A stretch of DNA of 64,000 nucleotides from Arthrobacter sp. EM1 (GTDB lineage: Bacteria > Actinomycetota > Actinomycetes > Actinomycetales > Micrococcaceae): contig NZ_CP124836.1 of assembly GCF_029964055.1 (NCBI RefSeq), positions 1,674,001 to 1,738,000 of the forward strand, given 5' to 3'. Shown here one piece after another: positions 24,264-32,561 of this stretch. The notes under the pieces are model-generated. The model was not told where the DNA came from. It saw nothing but the letters and a program-made list of their open reading frames with translations, and searched no databases. The stretch's first letter is position 1; every line of letters starts with the position of its first letter. The position numbers and the translations under genes are program-made.

Positions 24264-25745
24264 ATGACCATCACCTCCACCGAGAAGCCCGGTACACCCG
24301 TAGTCGCAATTAACGACATCGGTACCGCTGAGGACTTCCTCGCAGCTGTCGACGCCACCATCAAGTACTTCAACGACGGGGACCTCGTCGAAGGTACCGT
24401 CGTGAAGGTCGACCGCGACGAAGTTCTGCTCGACATCGGTTACAAGACCGAAGGTGTCATTCCCTCCCGCGAGCTGTCCATCAAGCACGATGTTGATCCC
24501 GGAGACGTCGTCTCCGTTGGCGATCTCGTCGAAGCCCTGGTGCTCACCAAGGAAGACAAAGAAGGCCGCCTGATCCTCTCCAAGAAGCGTGCTCAGTACG
24601 AGCGCGCCTGGGGCGACATCGAGAAGGTCAAGGAAGAGGACGGCGTCGTCACCGGCACCGTCATCGAGGTTGTCAAGGGTGGTCTTATCCTCGACATCGG
24701 CCTGCGCGGCTTCCTGCCGGCATCCCTCGTCGAGATGCGCCGTGTGCGCGACCTTGCTCCGTACATCGGCCAGAAGATCGAAGCCAAAATCATCGAGCTG
24801 GACAAGAACCGCAACAACGTGGTGCTGTCCCGCCGTGCATGGCTCGAGCAGACCCAGTCCGAGGTCCGCTCCACGTTCCTCAACAAGCTGGAAAAGGGCC
24901 AGGTCCGTCCCGGCGTCGTTTCCTCCATCGTCAACTTCGGTGCCTTCGTGGACCTGGGCGGCGTAGACGGCCTCGTTCACGTTTCCGAGCTGTCCTGGAA
25001 GCACATCGACCACCCGTCCGAGGTTGTCGAGGTGGGCCAAGAAGTCACCGTCGAGGTTCTCGAGGTCGATCTGGACCGCGAGCGTGTTTCCCTCTCGCTC
25101 AAGGCTACGCAGGAAGACCCGTGGCAGACCTTCGCCCGCACCCACGCCCTCGGGCAGGTTGTGCCGGGTAAGGTCACCAAGCTGGTTCCGTTCGGCGCGT
25201 TCGTTCGCGTTGAAGACGGCATCGAAGGCCTGGTCCACATCTCCGAGCTCGCAGTGCGCCACGTAGAGCTGGCCGAGCAGGTTGTCTCCGTCGGGGATGA
25301 GCTGTTCGTCAAGGTCATCGACATCGACCTCGAACGCCGCCGCATCTCGCTGTCCCTCAAGCAGGCCAACGAGGGCGTCGACGCCGACTCCACCGAATTC
25401 GATCCGGCTCTGTACGGCATGGCCGCAGAGTACGACGAAGAAGGCAACTACAAGTACCCGGAGGGCTTCGATCCGGAGTCCAACGAGTGGCTTGAAGGCT
25501 ACGAGACGCAGCGCGCCGCCTGGGAGCAGCAGTACGCTGACGCCCAGACCCGCTGGGAAGCCCACAAGAAGCAGGTTGCCCAGCACGCTGCCGATGACGC
25601 TGCAGCTGCAACGTCCGGCGAGAGCGACTCCGGCACCACCAGCTACTCCTCCGAGCCGGCTGCAGCCGAGTCCAACACCGGTGGCGGCACGCTCGCTTCC
25701 GACGAGGCTCTGGCAGCACTGCGCGAGAAGCTGACCGGCAACTAA
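24264..25745 (+). CDS. rpsA: 30S ribosomal protein S1
   Basis: 493 aa, the usual actinobacterial length. Four S1 RNA-binding domains are visible (about residues 35-105, 122-190, 208-278 and 295-365), with typical GTVVKVDRDEVLLDIG and GAFVRVEDGIEGLVHISEL segments, followed by an acidic, Ser/Ala-rich C-terminal tail. S1 delivers mRNA to the small ribosomal subunit. Start ATG 24264 with GGAG 10 nt upstream. It has its own promoter and a strong terminator, so it is a single-gene transcript. Confidence 0.97.
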   Translation: MTITSTEKPGTPVVAINDIGTAEDFLAAVDATIKYFNDGDLVEGTVVKVDRDEVLLDIGYKTEGVIPSRELSIKHDVDPGDVVSVGDLVEALVLTKEDKEGRLILSKKRAQYERAWGDIEKVKEEDGVVTGTVIEVVKGGLILDIGLRGFLPASLVEMRRVRDLAPYIGQKIEAKIIELDKNRNNVVLSRRAWLEQTQSEVRSTFLNKLEKGQVRPGVVSSIVNFGAFVDLGGVDGLVHVSELSWKHIDHPSEVVEVGQEVTVEVLEVDLDRERVSLSLKATQEDPWQTFARTHALGQVVPGKVTKLVPFGAFVRVEDGIEGLVHISELAVRHVELAEQVVSVGDELFVKVIDIDLERRRISLSLKQANEGVDADSTEFDPALYGMAAEYDEEGNYKYPEGFDPESNEWLEGYETQRAAWEQQYADAQTRWEAHKKQVAQHAADDAAAATSGESDSGTTSYSSEPAAAESNTGGGTLASDEALAALREKLTGN

Positions 25746-25815
25746 TTGCCCGTGGTTCCCGGGGATCCACTCCCCGGGCCCTGGCAGTTTGTAGCCTAAA
25801 TTAGCGCCATAAAAG

Positions 25816-25845
25816 TGGCCGTCCCTCCGGGGGCGGCCATTTTTG
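25816..25845 (+). terminator. Rho-independent terminator of rpsA
   Basis: TGGCCGTCC pairs with GGGCGGCCA (one G-T pair) around a short loop, preceded by AAAA and followed by TTTTTGTG. This is the clearest canonical terminator in the window. Confidence 0.88.
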
Positions 25846-25897
25846 TGTTGTTTTACAAGTGCCACTGTTTTCGGGCCGGCCCTGGCTGCTCCCCGTG

Positions 25898-26010
25898 GGG
25901 ACATGCCCGGTGGTGGCTGCGGCCACTGGACATAACAGTATTATGCTCAGGCCTGGTCCCGAGGGCGGGGCATGTCCGGAGGTATCCCGCCGGGCCTGGT
26001 GGACATGTCC
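25898..26010. repeat. Dispersed palindromic intergenic element, copy B, with extra half-site
   Basis: The same blocks as copy A occur at identical offsets: GGGACATGCCC at 25898, CTGGACAT at +28, ATGCTCAG at +45 and GGGCATGTCC at +70. A further perfect palindrome GGACATGTCC lies at +103. The intervening bases differ from copy A, so block sequence and spacing are what is conserved. The gene-free stretch 25746-26124 contains the rpsA terminator, this element, and about 110 bp that must hold the promoter of the VOC gene but shows no other clear feature. Confidence 0.72.
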
Positions 26011-26124
26011 GTCGCAGACCGAGCCAGGCCATGCCGTTGGTGGCGGGCGGAATGGTTGACTTTGCAGCTGCTTAGCGTCGATGCTGTCCGGGTTAGGTCA
26101 ACGGAACACAAGGGGGCGGCCACT

Positions 26125-26562
26125 ATGGGTGGAACTGCAGGAAATTTCCAGGCAACCGAGCCAGCTGACAACCGGACTTGGCCAGGGGCAATCGGAGCCA
26201 TCACCTTATTCGTCGAGGATCTGCCCGTGGCAAAACGCTTCTACCGGGAAGTGTTTGGTCTGCCGGTGGCGTATGAAGACGAGGCCTCGGCTGTGTTTAG
26301 GTTCGAGAACACCCTGATCAATTTGTTGAACTCTTCCGAGGCACCGGAGCTCATCGGCCCTGCCAAGGTGGCTTCCGCCGAGGTCGGCGCCAGGATGCAA
26401 TTCACCCTCGAGGTGGACGACGTTGATGCCTTGTGCGCGGATTTGACCGGGCGCGGCGTCGAACTCCTGAATGGACCGGTGAACCGGCCGTGGGGTATCC
26501 GCACGGCAAGCTTTCGCGACCCCGGCGGCCACATTTGGGAAATTGCGGCGGCTCTCGCCTGA
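26125..26562 (+). CDS. VOC family protein (glyoxalase/bleomycin-resistance fold)
   Basis: 145 aa from the ATG at 26125, with AGGGGGCGG upstream; the longer frame runs through the repeat and is rejected. The domain starts at IGAITLFVEDLPVAKRFYREVFGLP (wording typical of VOC proteins) and ends with FRDPGGHIWEIA, in which the Glu near the end is a usual metal ligand. The family ranges from isomerases to antibiotic-binding proteins, so no substrate is assigned. The gene lies alone between two copies of the palindromic repeat. Confidence 0.88.
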   Translation: MGGTAGNFQATEPADNRTWPGAIGAITLFVEDLPVAKRFYREVFGLPVAYEDEASAVFRFENTLINLLNSSEAPELIGPAKVASAEVGARMQFTLEVDDVDALCADLTGRGVELLNGPVNRPWGIRTASFRDPGGHIWEIAAALA

Positions 26563-26570
26563 ATCCGGGT

Positions 26571-26720
26571 GGACCATGTCCAGCCGCGGACCCGGGCGAT
26601 GGGAACATCAGGATTATGTCCAAGGGCTTGGGCTAACAGGGGGCATGCTCAGCATCGGGGGGTGCTGAACAGTGGGCATGTCCACCGGGGGGTGGTGAAC
26701 GGCGGGCATGCTCAGGGTGG
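26571..26720. repeat. Dispersed palindromic element, copy C, with tandem extension
   Basis: Blocks are GGACCATGTCC at 26571, ATGTCC at +45 and GGGCATGCTC at +70, the same offsets as copies A and B. The last block then repeats: GGGCATGTCC at 26674 (+33) and GGGCATGCTC at 26704 (+30). Each tandem unit includes a small hairpin (CAGCA/TGCTG, CCACC/GGTGG). The element fills the gap between the converging VOC and GNAT genes. Confidence 0.7.
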
Positions 26721-26725
26721 GGGAG

Positions 26726-27250
26726 TCAGCGCAACGCGATCCTGGCCTTGACCGGAACCGTTGCACCGGTGGCGGCTTCGCCTTCCTCGAGCTCGGCACC
26801 GGTTGACCTCAGGAGGGCCAGCGCCGCGGTGTTCCCTGCCGTTGTCTCGGCTTCCAGCACCGACGCCCCGGTCGCGGCGGCCCGGCCAATCACGAGACGA
26901 AGCGCTTCCCGTGCGATTCCGCGGCCGCGGAAGCTGCGCGCCAGCCAGATACCCGTTTCCAGCGCACAGGCTCCGGTCCGCCGCAGCCGGACCGCTCCCG
27001 CCAGTTCACCGCCGGAACTGACCGCCCAGCTTTGCTGCTGGCCTGGCCCGTCGAGTCCGGCGGCCGCTCGGTGGTATTCGCGGAACCAGCTGATCCGTTC
27101 CGAATTCCAGCCGGCGGCGCTGCCCAAGGGTGGGGTCACGTCGTCCGCATCCGCGTCCTGGATCGCCACTGACAGGAGCTGCTCGAGGACCGCCCCTGAG
27201 ACATCAACGAGCAACACGGCGGGACGGGAAGGCTCACCCGTGGGGGACAT
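26726..27250 (-). CDS. GNAT family N-acetyltransferase
   Basis: 174 aa. The acetyl-CoA binding segment is SFRGRGIAREALRLVIGRAA (about residues 110-129), followed by the ETTAGNTAALALLRSTGAE segment typical of RimJ/RimL-like members that acetylate small molecules or protein N-termini. Its start lies inside the 3' end of yigZ (17 bp overlap), so both are in one leftward unit. No substrate can be assigned. Confidence 0.87.
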   Translation of the reverse strand: MSPTGEPSRPAVLLVDVSGAVLEQLLSVAIQDADADDVTPPLGSAAGWNSERISWFREYHRAAAGLDGPGQQQSWAVSSGGELAGAVRLRRTGACALETGIWLARSFRGRGIAREALRLVIGRAAATGASVLEAETTAGNTAALALLRSTGAELEEGEAATGATVPVKARIALR

Positions 27251-27935
27251 CGATCCACTCCGTTTCTCCGGGCACTAATTCGGCCGTTCCGGCAGACAGC
27301 GCGGCCAGCCGCTCGGCCGCCCGGGCCAGACCAGGCGGATCATCCGGCAGGGCAAGCCGAAGGATAGTAGCTTCCGCCGCGTAACTGGATTCTGCCATGA
27401 CGTAACCCGCGGCGCGGAGCTCGTTTTCCAGCCGCCCGGCGGACGTGTGCGGAACGGCCACCCTGCAGATCCGCAGCCGGCGGCGCTGCACGAGGGGCGC
27501 CCGGTCCAAGGCAGCGGTCACGGCTTCCGAGTAGGCTCTGACCAATCCGCCTGCCCCCAGCAGGATCCCGCCAAAGTACCGGACCACCACAGCTGTTACA
27601 TCACTGAGATCCGTCGCGCCCGGAGCGGTTTCGCGTTTGAGCAGCGCATCAAGCATCGGGTTGCCCGCGGTTCCGGACGGTTCGCCGTCGTCGTTTGAGC
27701 GTTGGACATCCCGGTCCGGACCGAGCACAAACGCGGAACAGTGGTGCCGTGCGTCGTGGAATTCTTTGCGCAGGGCGGCAAGGACCGAACGGGCCCCATC
27801 CTCGTCTGCGGTCCGTTGCAGCACCGTAATGAAGCGGGAGCGTCTAACCTCAGTCTCGTGGCGGAACTCCCGGTCCGCCGCCAGCGAGGTGTACACGGTG
27901 GCCCTGCTCTCCGGGAAAACCGCATTTTCAGCCAC
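27234..27935 (-). CDS. yigZ: YigZ/IMPACT family protein
   Basis: 233 aa; GTG start at 27935, six nt after a TAAACT box. The N-terminal UPF0029/IMPACT domain carries RRSRFITVLQR, ARHHCSAFVLG, SNDDGEPSGTAGNPML and VVRYFGGILLGAGGLVRAY, all highly conserved; the C-terminal DUF1949 domain follows. Family members are thought to affect translation or stress signalling, but the bacterial role is not settled. Divergent from coaE through overlapping -10 boxes. Confidence 0.92.
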   Translation of the reverse strand: MAENAVFPESRATVYTSLAADREFRHETEVRRSRFITVLQRTADEDGARSVLAALRKEFHDARHHCSAFVLGPDRDVQRSNDDGEPSGTAGNPMLDALLKRETAPGATDLSDVTAVVVRYFGGILLGAGGLVRAYSEAVTAALDRAPLVQRRRLRICRVAVPHTSAGRLENELRAAGYVMAESSYAAEATILRLALPDDPPGLARAAERLAALSAGTAELVPGETEWIDVPHG

Positions 27936-27941
27936 CGGATC

Positions 27942-27951
27942 AGTTTAGTCT
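27942..27951. promoter_or_regulatory. Overlapping divergent -10 boxes of yigZ and coaE
   Basis: On the minus strand TAAACT (27947-27942) ends 6 nt before the yigZ GTG. On the plus strand TAGTCT (27946-27951) ends 6 nt before the coaE GTG. The hexamers share two base pairs, so both genes look leaderless and the two promoters should exclude each other. Confidence 0.55.
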
Positions 27952-27957
27952 GGTGGA

Positions 27958-29163
27958 GTGCTGAAAATCGGGTTGACGGGCGGCATCGCCGCAGGCAAGT
28001 CAGTGGCCTCCTCGCGCCTGCGCGAACTGGGCGCCGTAGTGATCGACGCAGACGCCCTGGCCCGGGAGGTCGTCGAGCCCGGCACACCCGGACTCGCCAA
28101 GGTGGTGGAGGCCTTCAGCAAGTCGGTTTTGACGCCCGACGGCGGCCTGGACCGGGCCAAGCTCGGCGCCCTCGTGTTCGGCAACCCGGACCGCCTTGCC
28201 GTTTTGAACAACATCATCCATCCGCTGGTGCGGGAGCGGGCTGCCGCGCTGTCCGCCGCCGCCCCTATGGGCGCCGTGGTGGTCCAGGACATCCCGCTCC
28301 TCGTTGAGACCGGCCAGGGCTCCAATTTCCATCTGGTGGTGGTGGTTGACGCGCCGGATGAGGCCCGGCTGCAGCGGATGGTGCAACACCGGCGGATGAG
28401 CCCCGCTGACGCCCGCGCCAGGATGGCGGCGCAGGCGGGCAGGCAGGACCGGCTGGCAGCAGCCGACGTCGTCCTGGACAACTCCGGTTCCAAGCAGGAA
28501 CTTCGGGACGCGGTGGACCGGCTCTGGAAATTCCGGCTGGCACCCTTCGCGGAGAACCTGGGCAGGCACCGCCCGGCACCCCGGACCGGCGCCCCGGTGC
28601 CGGCGCACGCCAACCCCGAGTGGCCGGTGCAAGCCGCGCGGCTTATGGCGCGCCTGCGGACGGCTGCGGGGGAGAACATCCTGGCCCTGCACCATGTTGG
28701 TTCCACTGCCGTGCCCGGCCTCGGCACGAACGACGTGCTGGACCTCCAGCTCGGCGTCGAGGACATGGCCGCCGCGGACCGGATCTCGCTGCTGCTCGCC
28801 GAGGCGGGTTTCCCGGCCCGGCCCGTTGCGGTTTCCGGCAACCCCCAACCCCCGGACCCGGACCCGGCAAGCTGGCCGGAGCGCCTGCACGCCAACGCGG
28901 ACCCCGGACGGGCGGTCAACCTCCACGTCCGGGCCGTGGGCTCGCCGGGCTGGCGGTTCGCGCTCTGCTTCCGGGACTGGCTGCGCGATGACCCGGCTGC
29001 CCGGGAGGAATACCTTGCCGAGAAGCGCCGGGCCGGCAGGTTGCACGGCGCAGATCGGAGCACCGCTGGCTACGCCTCGGACACGGAGGACGGGATGGCC
29101 GGGCACGCCCCGGCGCAAATGGAAGCGTGGGCGCGGCGCACCGGCTGGCAGCCTCCCTTGTAG
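27958..29163 (+). CDS. coaE: Dephospho-CoA kinase fused to a GrpB/UPF0157 domain
   Basis: 401 aa; GTG start. Residues 1-195 form CoaE, which phosphorylates dephospho-CoA in the last step of coenzyme A synthesis: P-loop [11 protein letters not shown] (5-15), [10 protein letters not shown], and the HPLVRE and QDIPLLVE segments. Residues ~210-395 are a GrpB-like nucleotidyltransferase domain ([22 protein letters not shown]). The fusion is standard in actinobacteria, including Mycobacterium tuberculosis, where the extra domain helps the kinase fold. It lies just upstream of uvrB. Confidence 0.95.
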   Translation: MLKIGLTGGIAAGKSVASSRLRELGAVVIDADALAREVVEPGTPGLAKVVEAFSKSVLTPDGGLDRAKLGALVFGNPDRLAVLNNIIHPLVRERAAALSAAAPMGAVVVQDIPLLVETGQGSNFHLVVVVDAPDEARLQRMVQHRRMSPADARARMAAQAGRQDRLAAADVVLDNSGSKQELRDAVDRLWKFRLAPFAENLGRHRPAPRTGAPVPAHANPEWPVQAARLMARLRTAAGENILALHHVGSTAVPGLGTNDVLDLQLGVEDMAAADRISLLLAEAGFPARPVAVSGNPQPPDPDPASWPERLHANADPGRAVNLHVRAVGSPGWRFALCFRDWLRDDPAAREEYLAEKRRAGRLHGADRSTAGYASDTEDGMAGHAPAQMEAWARRTGWQPPL

Positions 29164-29216
29164 CCGGGGCCCGAAGCCGGACCGGAACGTACCGCCCAAA
29201 GCTGAATCAGGGCGGA

Positions 29217-29239
29217 GCGTCGGGGCCCGGCGGTACATT
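29217..29239 (+). promoter_or_regulatory. uvrB promoter, possible DNA-damage motif
   Basis: GCGTCGGGG, 8 nt, TACATT, then 6 nt to the uvrB ATG. The upstream block keeps six of nine bases of TTGTCRGTG (core GTCGG) with the correct spacing, a weaker match than at polA. Confidence 0.4.
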
Positions 29240-29245
29240 AGGAAC

Positions 29246-31327
29246 ATGAGTCTTGCCCAGCAGATCAACCGTGTCGTGGCGCCTTTCGAGGTCATCAGCG
29301 AATTCCAGCCGGCAGGCGACCAGCCGGCCGCCATCGGGGAACTGACCGAGCGCATCAAAAACGGCGAGAAGGACGTGGTGCTGCTCGGCGCCACGGGTAC
29401 CGGCAAGAGCGCGACGACGGCGTGGCTGATCGAGCAGGTGCAGCGGCCCACCCTGGTGATGGTGCAAAACAAGACCCTCGCAGCGCAGCTCGTCAACGAA
29501 TTCCGCGAGCTGCTGCCCAACAACGCCGTCGAATACTTCGTCTCCTACTACGACTACTACCAGCCGGAAGCCTACGTGGCGCAGACGGACACCTTCATCG
29601 AAAAGGACTCGTCCGTCAACGAGGAAGTCGAACGGCTCCGGCACTCCGCCACCAATGCGCTGCTGACCCGCCGGGACGTGATCGTGGTCGCCACCGTGTC
29701 CTGCATCTATGGCCTCGGCACCCCGGAGGAATACATCGCCGGCATGGTGACACTGAGCAAGGGCGCCCAGATGAACCGCGATGACCTGCTGCGGAAATTC
29801 GTTTCCATGCAGTATGCCCGCAACGACATGGACTTCCACCGAGGCACGTTCCGGGTCCGTGGCGACACCGTAGAAATCATCCCGATGTACGAGGAGCTTG
29901 CGATCCGGATCGAGTTCTTCGGCGACGAGATCGAGAACATCTATACCCTGCACCCGCTCACCGGAGAAATCATCCGTGATGAGACCGAAATGTACGTCTT
30001 CCCGGCATCGCACTATGTCGCCGGTCCGGAACGTATGGGCCGGGCGATCAAGCGGATAGAAGACGAGCTCGCCGGACGGCTCCAGGTCCTGGAAAGCCAG
30101 AACAAACTTGTGGAAGCGCAGCGACTCAGGATGCGCACCACCTACGACCTGGAAATGATGCAGCAGATGGGCTTCTGCAACGGCATCGAGAACTACTCCA
30201 GCCACATCGACGGCCGCGCCCGCGGAACGGCGCCGCACTGCCTCATCGATTACTTCCCGGACGACTTCCTCCTGGTCATCGACGAGTCGCACGTTACAGT
30301 GCCGCAGATCGGCGCGATGTACGAGGGCGACATGTCCCGGAAGCGGAACCTCGTAGACCACGGCTTCCGGCTGCCCTCCGCGATGGATAACCGGCCGTTG
30401 AAATGGGACGAATTCCAGGACCGCGTTGGGCAGACCGTCTACCTCTCCGCCACGCCGGGCAAGTACGAGCTCGGCAAAGCCGACGGCTACGTCCAGCAAA
30501 TCATCCGGCCCACCGGCCTCATCGACCCCGAGGTGATCGTCAAGCCGACAAAGGGCCAAATCGATGACCTGCTCGGTGAGATCAAGACCCGCACCGCGAA
30601 GGATGAGCGCATCCTGGTCACCACACTGACCAAACGGATGGCGGAGGACCTTACCGATTATCTGCTCGGGCACGGCGTCAAGGTCGAATACCTGCACTCG
30701 GACGTTGACACCCTGCGCCGCGTCGAGCTGCTGCGGGAACTTCGGATGGGAGTCTTCGACGTCCTGGTCGGCATCAACTTGCTCCGGGAGGGCCTGGACC
30801 TGCCCGAGGTGTCGCTGGTGAGTATCCTGGATGCGGACAAGGAAGGCTTCCTGCGGTCGGCAACGTCGCTGATCCAGACCATCGGCCGGGCCGCCCGCAA
30901 CGTCTCCGGCGAGGTCCACATGTACGCGGACCGGATCACCGACTCCATGGCGAAGGCCATTGACGAGACCAACCGGCGGCGCGAGATCCAAGTGGCGTAC
31001 AACACCGCTAACGGCGTCGACCCGCAGCCGCTGCGGAAGAAGATCGCCGACATCACGGACCAGATCGCCAAGGAGGACGCCGACACCCGCGAACTCCTCG
31101 CCGCGGCCGGCAAGTCGCGCGGCAAGGGCAAGGGCTCGGCAAAGGTCCGGGCGGACGGCCTGGCCGCGGCACCGGCCGAGGATCTGGTGGGCCTGATCGA
31201 GCAGCTCACCGAACAAATGCATGCCGCCGCCGGGGAGCTGCACTTCGAGCTTGCCGCCCGGCTTCGTGACGAGGTAGGGGAGCTGAAGAAGGAACTGCGC
31301 CAGATGCAGTCCGCCGGGCACGCCTAA
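29246..31327 (+). CDS. uvrB: UvrABC excinuclease subunit B
   Basis: 693 aa from the ATG at 29246; the frame extends upstream through coaE, which is not coding for this protein. Helicase motif I is [10 protein letters not shown], the beta-hairpin region is [20 protein letters not shown], and motifs V/VI are [17 protein letters not shown] and [11 protein letters not shown]-terminal UVR domain (residues ~645-685) binds UvrC. UvrB verifies damage and loads the UvrC nuclease in excision repair. The linker before the UVR domain is Lys/Gly-rich. Confidence 0.97.
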   Translation: MSLAQQINRVVAPFEVISEFQPAGDQPAAIGELTERIKNGEKDVVLLGATGTGKSATTAWLIEQVQRPTLVMVQNKTLAAQLVNEFRELLPNNAVEYFVSYYDYYQPEAYVAQTDTFIEKDSSVNEEVERLRHSATNALLTRRDVIVVATVSCIYGLGTPEEYIAGMVTLSKGAQMNRDDLLRKFVSMQYARNDMDFHRGTFRVRGDTVEIIPMYEELAIRIEFFGDEIENIYTLHPLTGEIIRDETEMYVFPASHYVAGPERMGRAIKRIEDELAGRLQVLESQNKLVEAQRLRMRTTYDLEMMQQMGFCNGIENYSSHIDGRARGTAPHCLIDYFPDDFLLVIDESHVTVPQIGAMYEGDMSRKRNLVDHGFRLPSAMDNRPLKWDEFQDRVGQTVYLSATPGKYELGKADGYVQQIIRPTGLIDPEVIVKPTKGQIDDLLGEIKTRTAKDERILVTTLTKRMAEDLTDYLLGHGVKVEYLHSDVDTLRRVELLRELRMGVFDVLVGINLLREGLDLPEVSLVSILDADKEGFLRSATSLIQTIGRAARNVSGEVHMYADRITDSMAKAIDETNRRREIQVAYNTANGVDPQPLRKKIADITDQIAKEDADTRELLAAAGKSRGKGKGSAKVRADGLAAAPAEDLVGLIEQLTEQMHAAAGELHFELAARLRDEVGELKKELRQMQSAGHA

Positions 31328-31340
31328 GGTAGGGTAGGAC

Positions 31341-31480
31341 GAACGTAGGGGAGTATCCCAAGCGCTACGATCGTCAACACGCATGGCACAGACGCCCTGC
31401 CGGGCGTAGCGGGCTGCAAGTGGTACCTGGAGGCAATGGCCCGGGTGCGAGAGCTTGGCCGGAGAGACTTGCACCGCTTA
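31341..31480 (+). promoter_or_regulatory. yybP-ykoY (manganese) riboswitch upstream of terC
   Basis: The leader has the family's 5' element GGGGAGTATCCC (31348-31359), the CGTCAACACGC segment usual in actinobacterial members, and the 3' element GGCCGGAGAGACTTGCAC (31457-31474). TGCAAG (31415) can pair with CTTGCA (31468). The class senses Mn2+ and very often precedes TerC/Alx or MntP exporters, as here. A search with the Rfam model would settle it. Confidence 0.8.
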
Positions 31481-31505
31481 GTTGTACCCTGCGAAAGGTA
31501 TCTTC

Positions 31506-32534
31506 GTGCCTGAACTTCCCCTCTGGTTTGAGATCGGCTCCTTCGTTGTCCTCGGCACCATCCTCGCCGTCGATCTGCTCCTCGTCCTCAAGCGGCCGCA
31601 TGAGCCCTCCATGAAGGAAGCAGGCCTCTGGGTCACCTTCTACATCGGGCTGGCGCTCGTTTTTGCCGCAGCGATGTTTGCCTTCACCGGTCCCGAGTAC
31701 GGCGGGCAGTTCATTGCCGGCTGGGTCACGGAGTACAGCCTCAGCATCGACAACCTGTTCGTCTTTATCATCATCATGGCCCGCTTTTCGGTACCCCGTA
31801 AGTACCAGCAGGAAGTCCTGATGGTGGGCATCATCATCGCGCTGGTCCTGCGCGGCATCTTCATCCTGCTCGGCGCACTAGTGATCGAACAGTTCAGCTG
31901 GATCTTCTACCTCTTCGGCGCCTTCCTGCTTTGGACCGCGTGGAAGCAGCTCCAGGACGACGGCGGTGACGAGGAAGACCGGGAAAACCCGCTCATCGCC
32001 CGGATCCGCACTGTCCTGCCGATGTCCCAGACGTTCGACGGCGGCAAACTCCGCACCATGGTGGACGGCAAGAGGGTCTTCACCCCCATGCTGGTCGTCT
32101 TTGTGACCATCGGCCTGACGGATCTGCTGTTCGCGGTGGACTCCATCCCCGCCATATTTGGCCTGACGCAAAGCCCGTTCATCGTCTTCACCGCCAACAT
32201 CTTCGCCCTGATGGGCCTGCGTCAGCTGTACTTCCTGCTCGGCGGCCTGATGACCCGCCTCGTCTACCTGAAGCACGCCCTTTCCGTGATTCTCGCGTTC
32301 ATTGGTGTGAAGCTGGTCCTGCACGCGATGCATGTGAACGAACTCCCGTTTGTCAACGGCGGCCGGCACATCGAATGGGCTCCCGAGATCCCGACTTTCC
32401 TCTCGCTCGCGGTAATCATCGGCACCATCATCGTGGCCGTCATTGCCAGCCTGGTCAGCTCCGGCACCACAACATCGAAGGTGGACCCCCGGCTCGAGGA
32501 AGACTCCCGCAAGAGCCTGATCGACGCCGAGTAG
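31506..32534 (+). CDS. TerC/Alx family integral membrane protein
   Basis: 342 aa with about nine membrane helices. The start is GTG 31506, 8 nt after GAAAGG; an upstream in-frame TTG would overlap the riboswitch end. Conserved acidic membrane motifs are TEYSLSIDNLFVF and IGLTDLLFAVDSIPAIFG, which hold the metal-binding aspartates. Named after tellurite resistance, this family is now regarded as manganese exporters that also help load exported proteins. The manganese riboswitch upstream supports Mn2+ export rather than tellurite resistance. Confidence 0.93.
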   Translation: MPELPLWFEIGSFVVLGTILAVDLLLVLKRPHEPSMKEAGLWVTFYIGLALVFAAAMFAFTGPEYGGQFIAGWVTEYSLSIDNLFVFIIIMARFSVPRKYQQEVLMVGIIIALVLRGIFILLGALVIEQFSWIFYLFGAFLLWTAWKQLQDDGGDEEDRENPLIARIRTVLPMSQTFDGGKLRTMVDGKRVFTPMLVVFVTIGLTDLLFAVDSIPAIFGLTQSPFIVFTANIFALMGLRQLYFLLGGLMTRLVYLKHALSVILAFIGVKLVLHAMHVNELPFVNGGRHIEWAPEIPTFLSLAVIIGTIIVAVIASLVSSGTTTSKVDPRLEEDSRKSLIDAE

Positions 32535-32549
32535 CTTCCACGGTTCGGC

Positions 32550-32555
32550 TAAGCT
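32550..32555 (+). promoter_or_regulatory. -10 box of a probable leaderless promoter (MFS transporter)
   Basis: TAAGCT ends 6 nt before the GTG at 32562 and no ribosome site is present, the same TANNNT-N6-start arrangement seen at coaE, uvrB and uvrC. Confidence 0.45.
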
Positions 32556-32561
32556 CGGACC

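Noticed and set aside
25972..26124. Start of the VOC gene within the repeat
   Set aside because: The residues encoded by the repeat are not conserved in the family, and a good ribosome site precedes the ATG at 26125.
26641..26720. CRISPR-like array
   Set aside because: Only three short units of 30-33 bp with no distinct equal spacers and no cas genes; it is part of the palindromic repeat family.
28694..29245. N-terminal extension of UvrB
   Set aside because: It runs through the coaE GrpB domain in another frame; the UvrB family begins at the ATG at 29246.
31482..31505. TTG start for TerC eight codons upstream
   Set aside because: It overlaps the riboswitch 3' part and lacks a ribosome site; GTG 31506 has GAAAGG at the right distance.
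31506..32534. Tellurite resistance operon
   Set aside because: Only a TerC-like gene is present, with a manganese riboswitch and no other ter genes.
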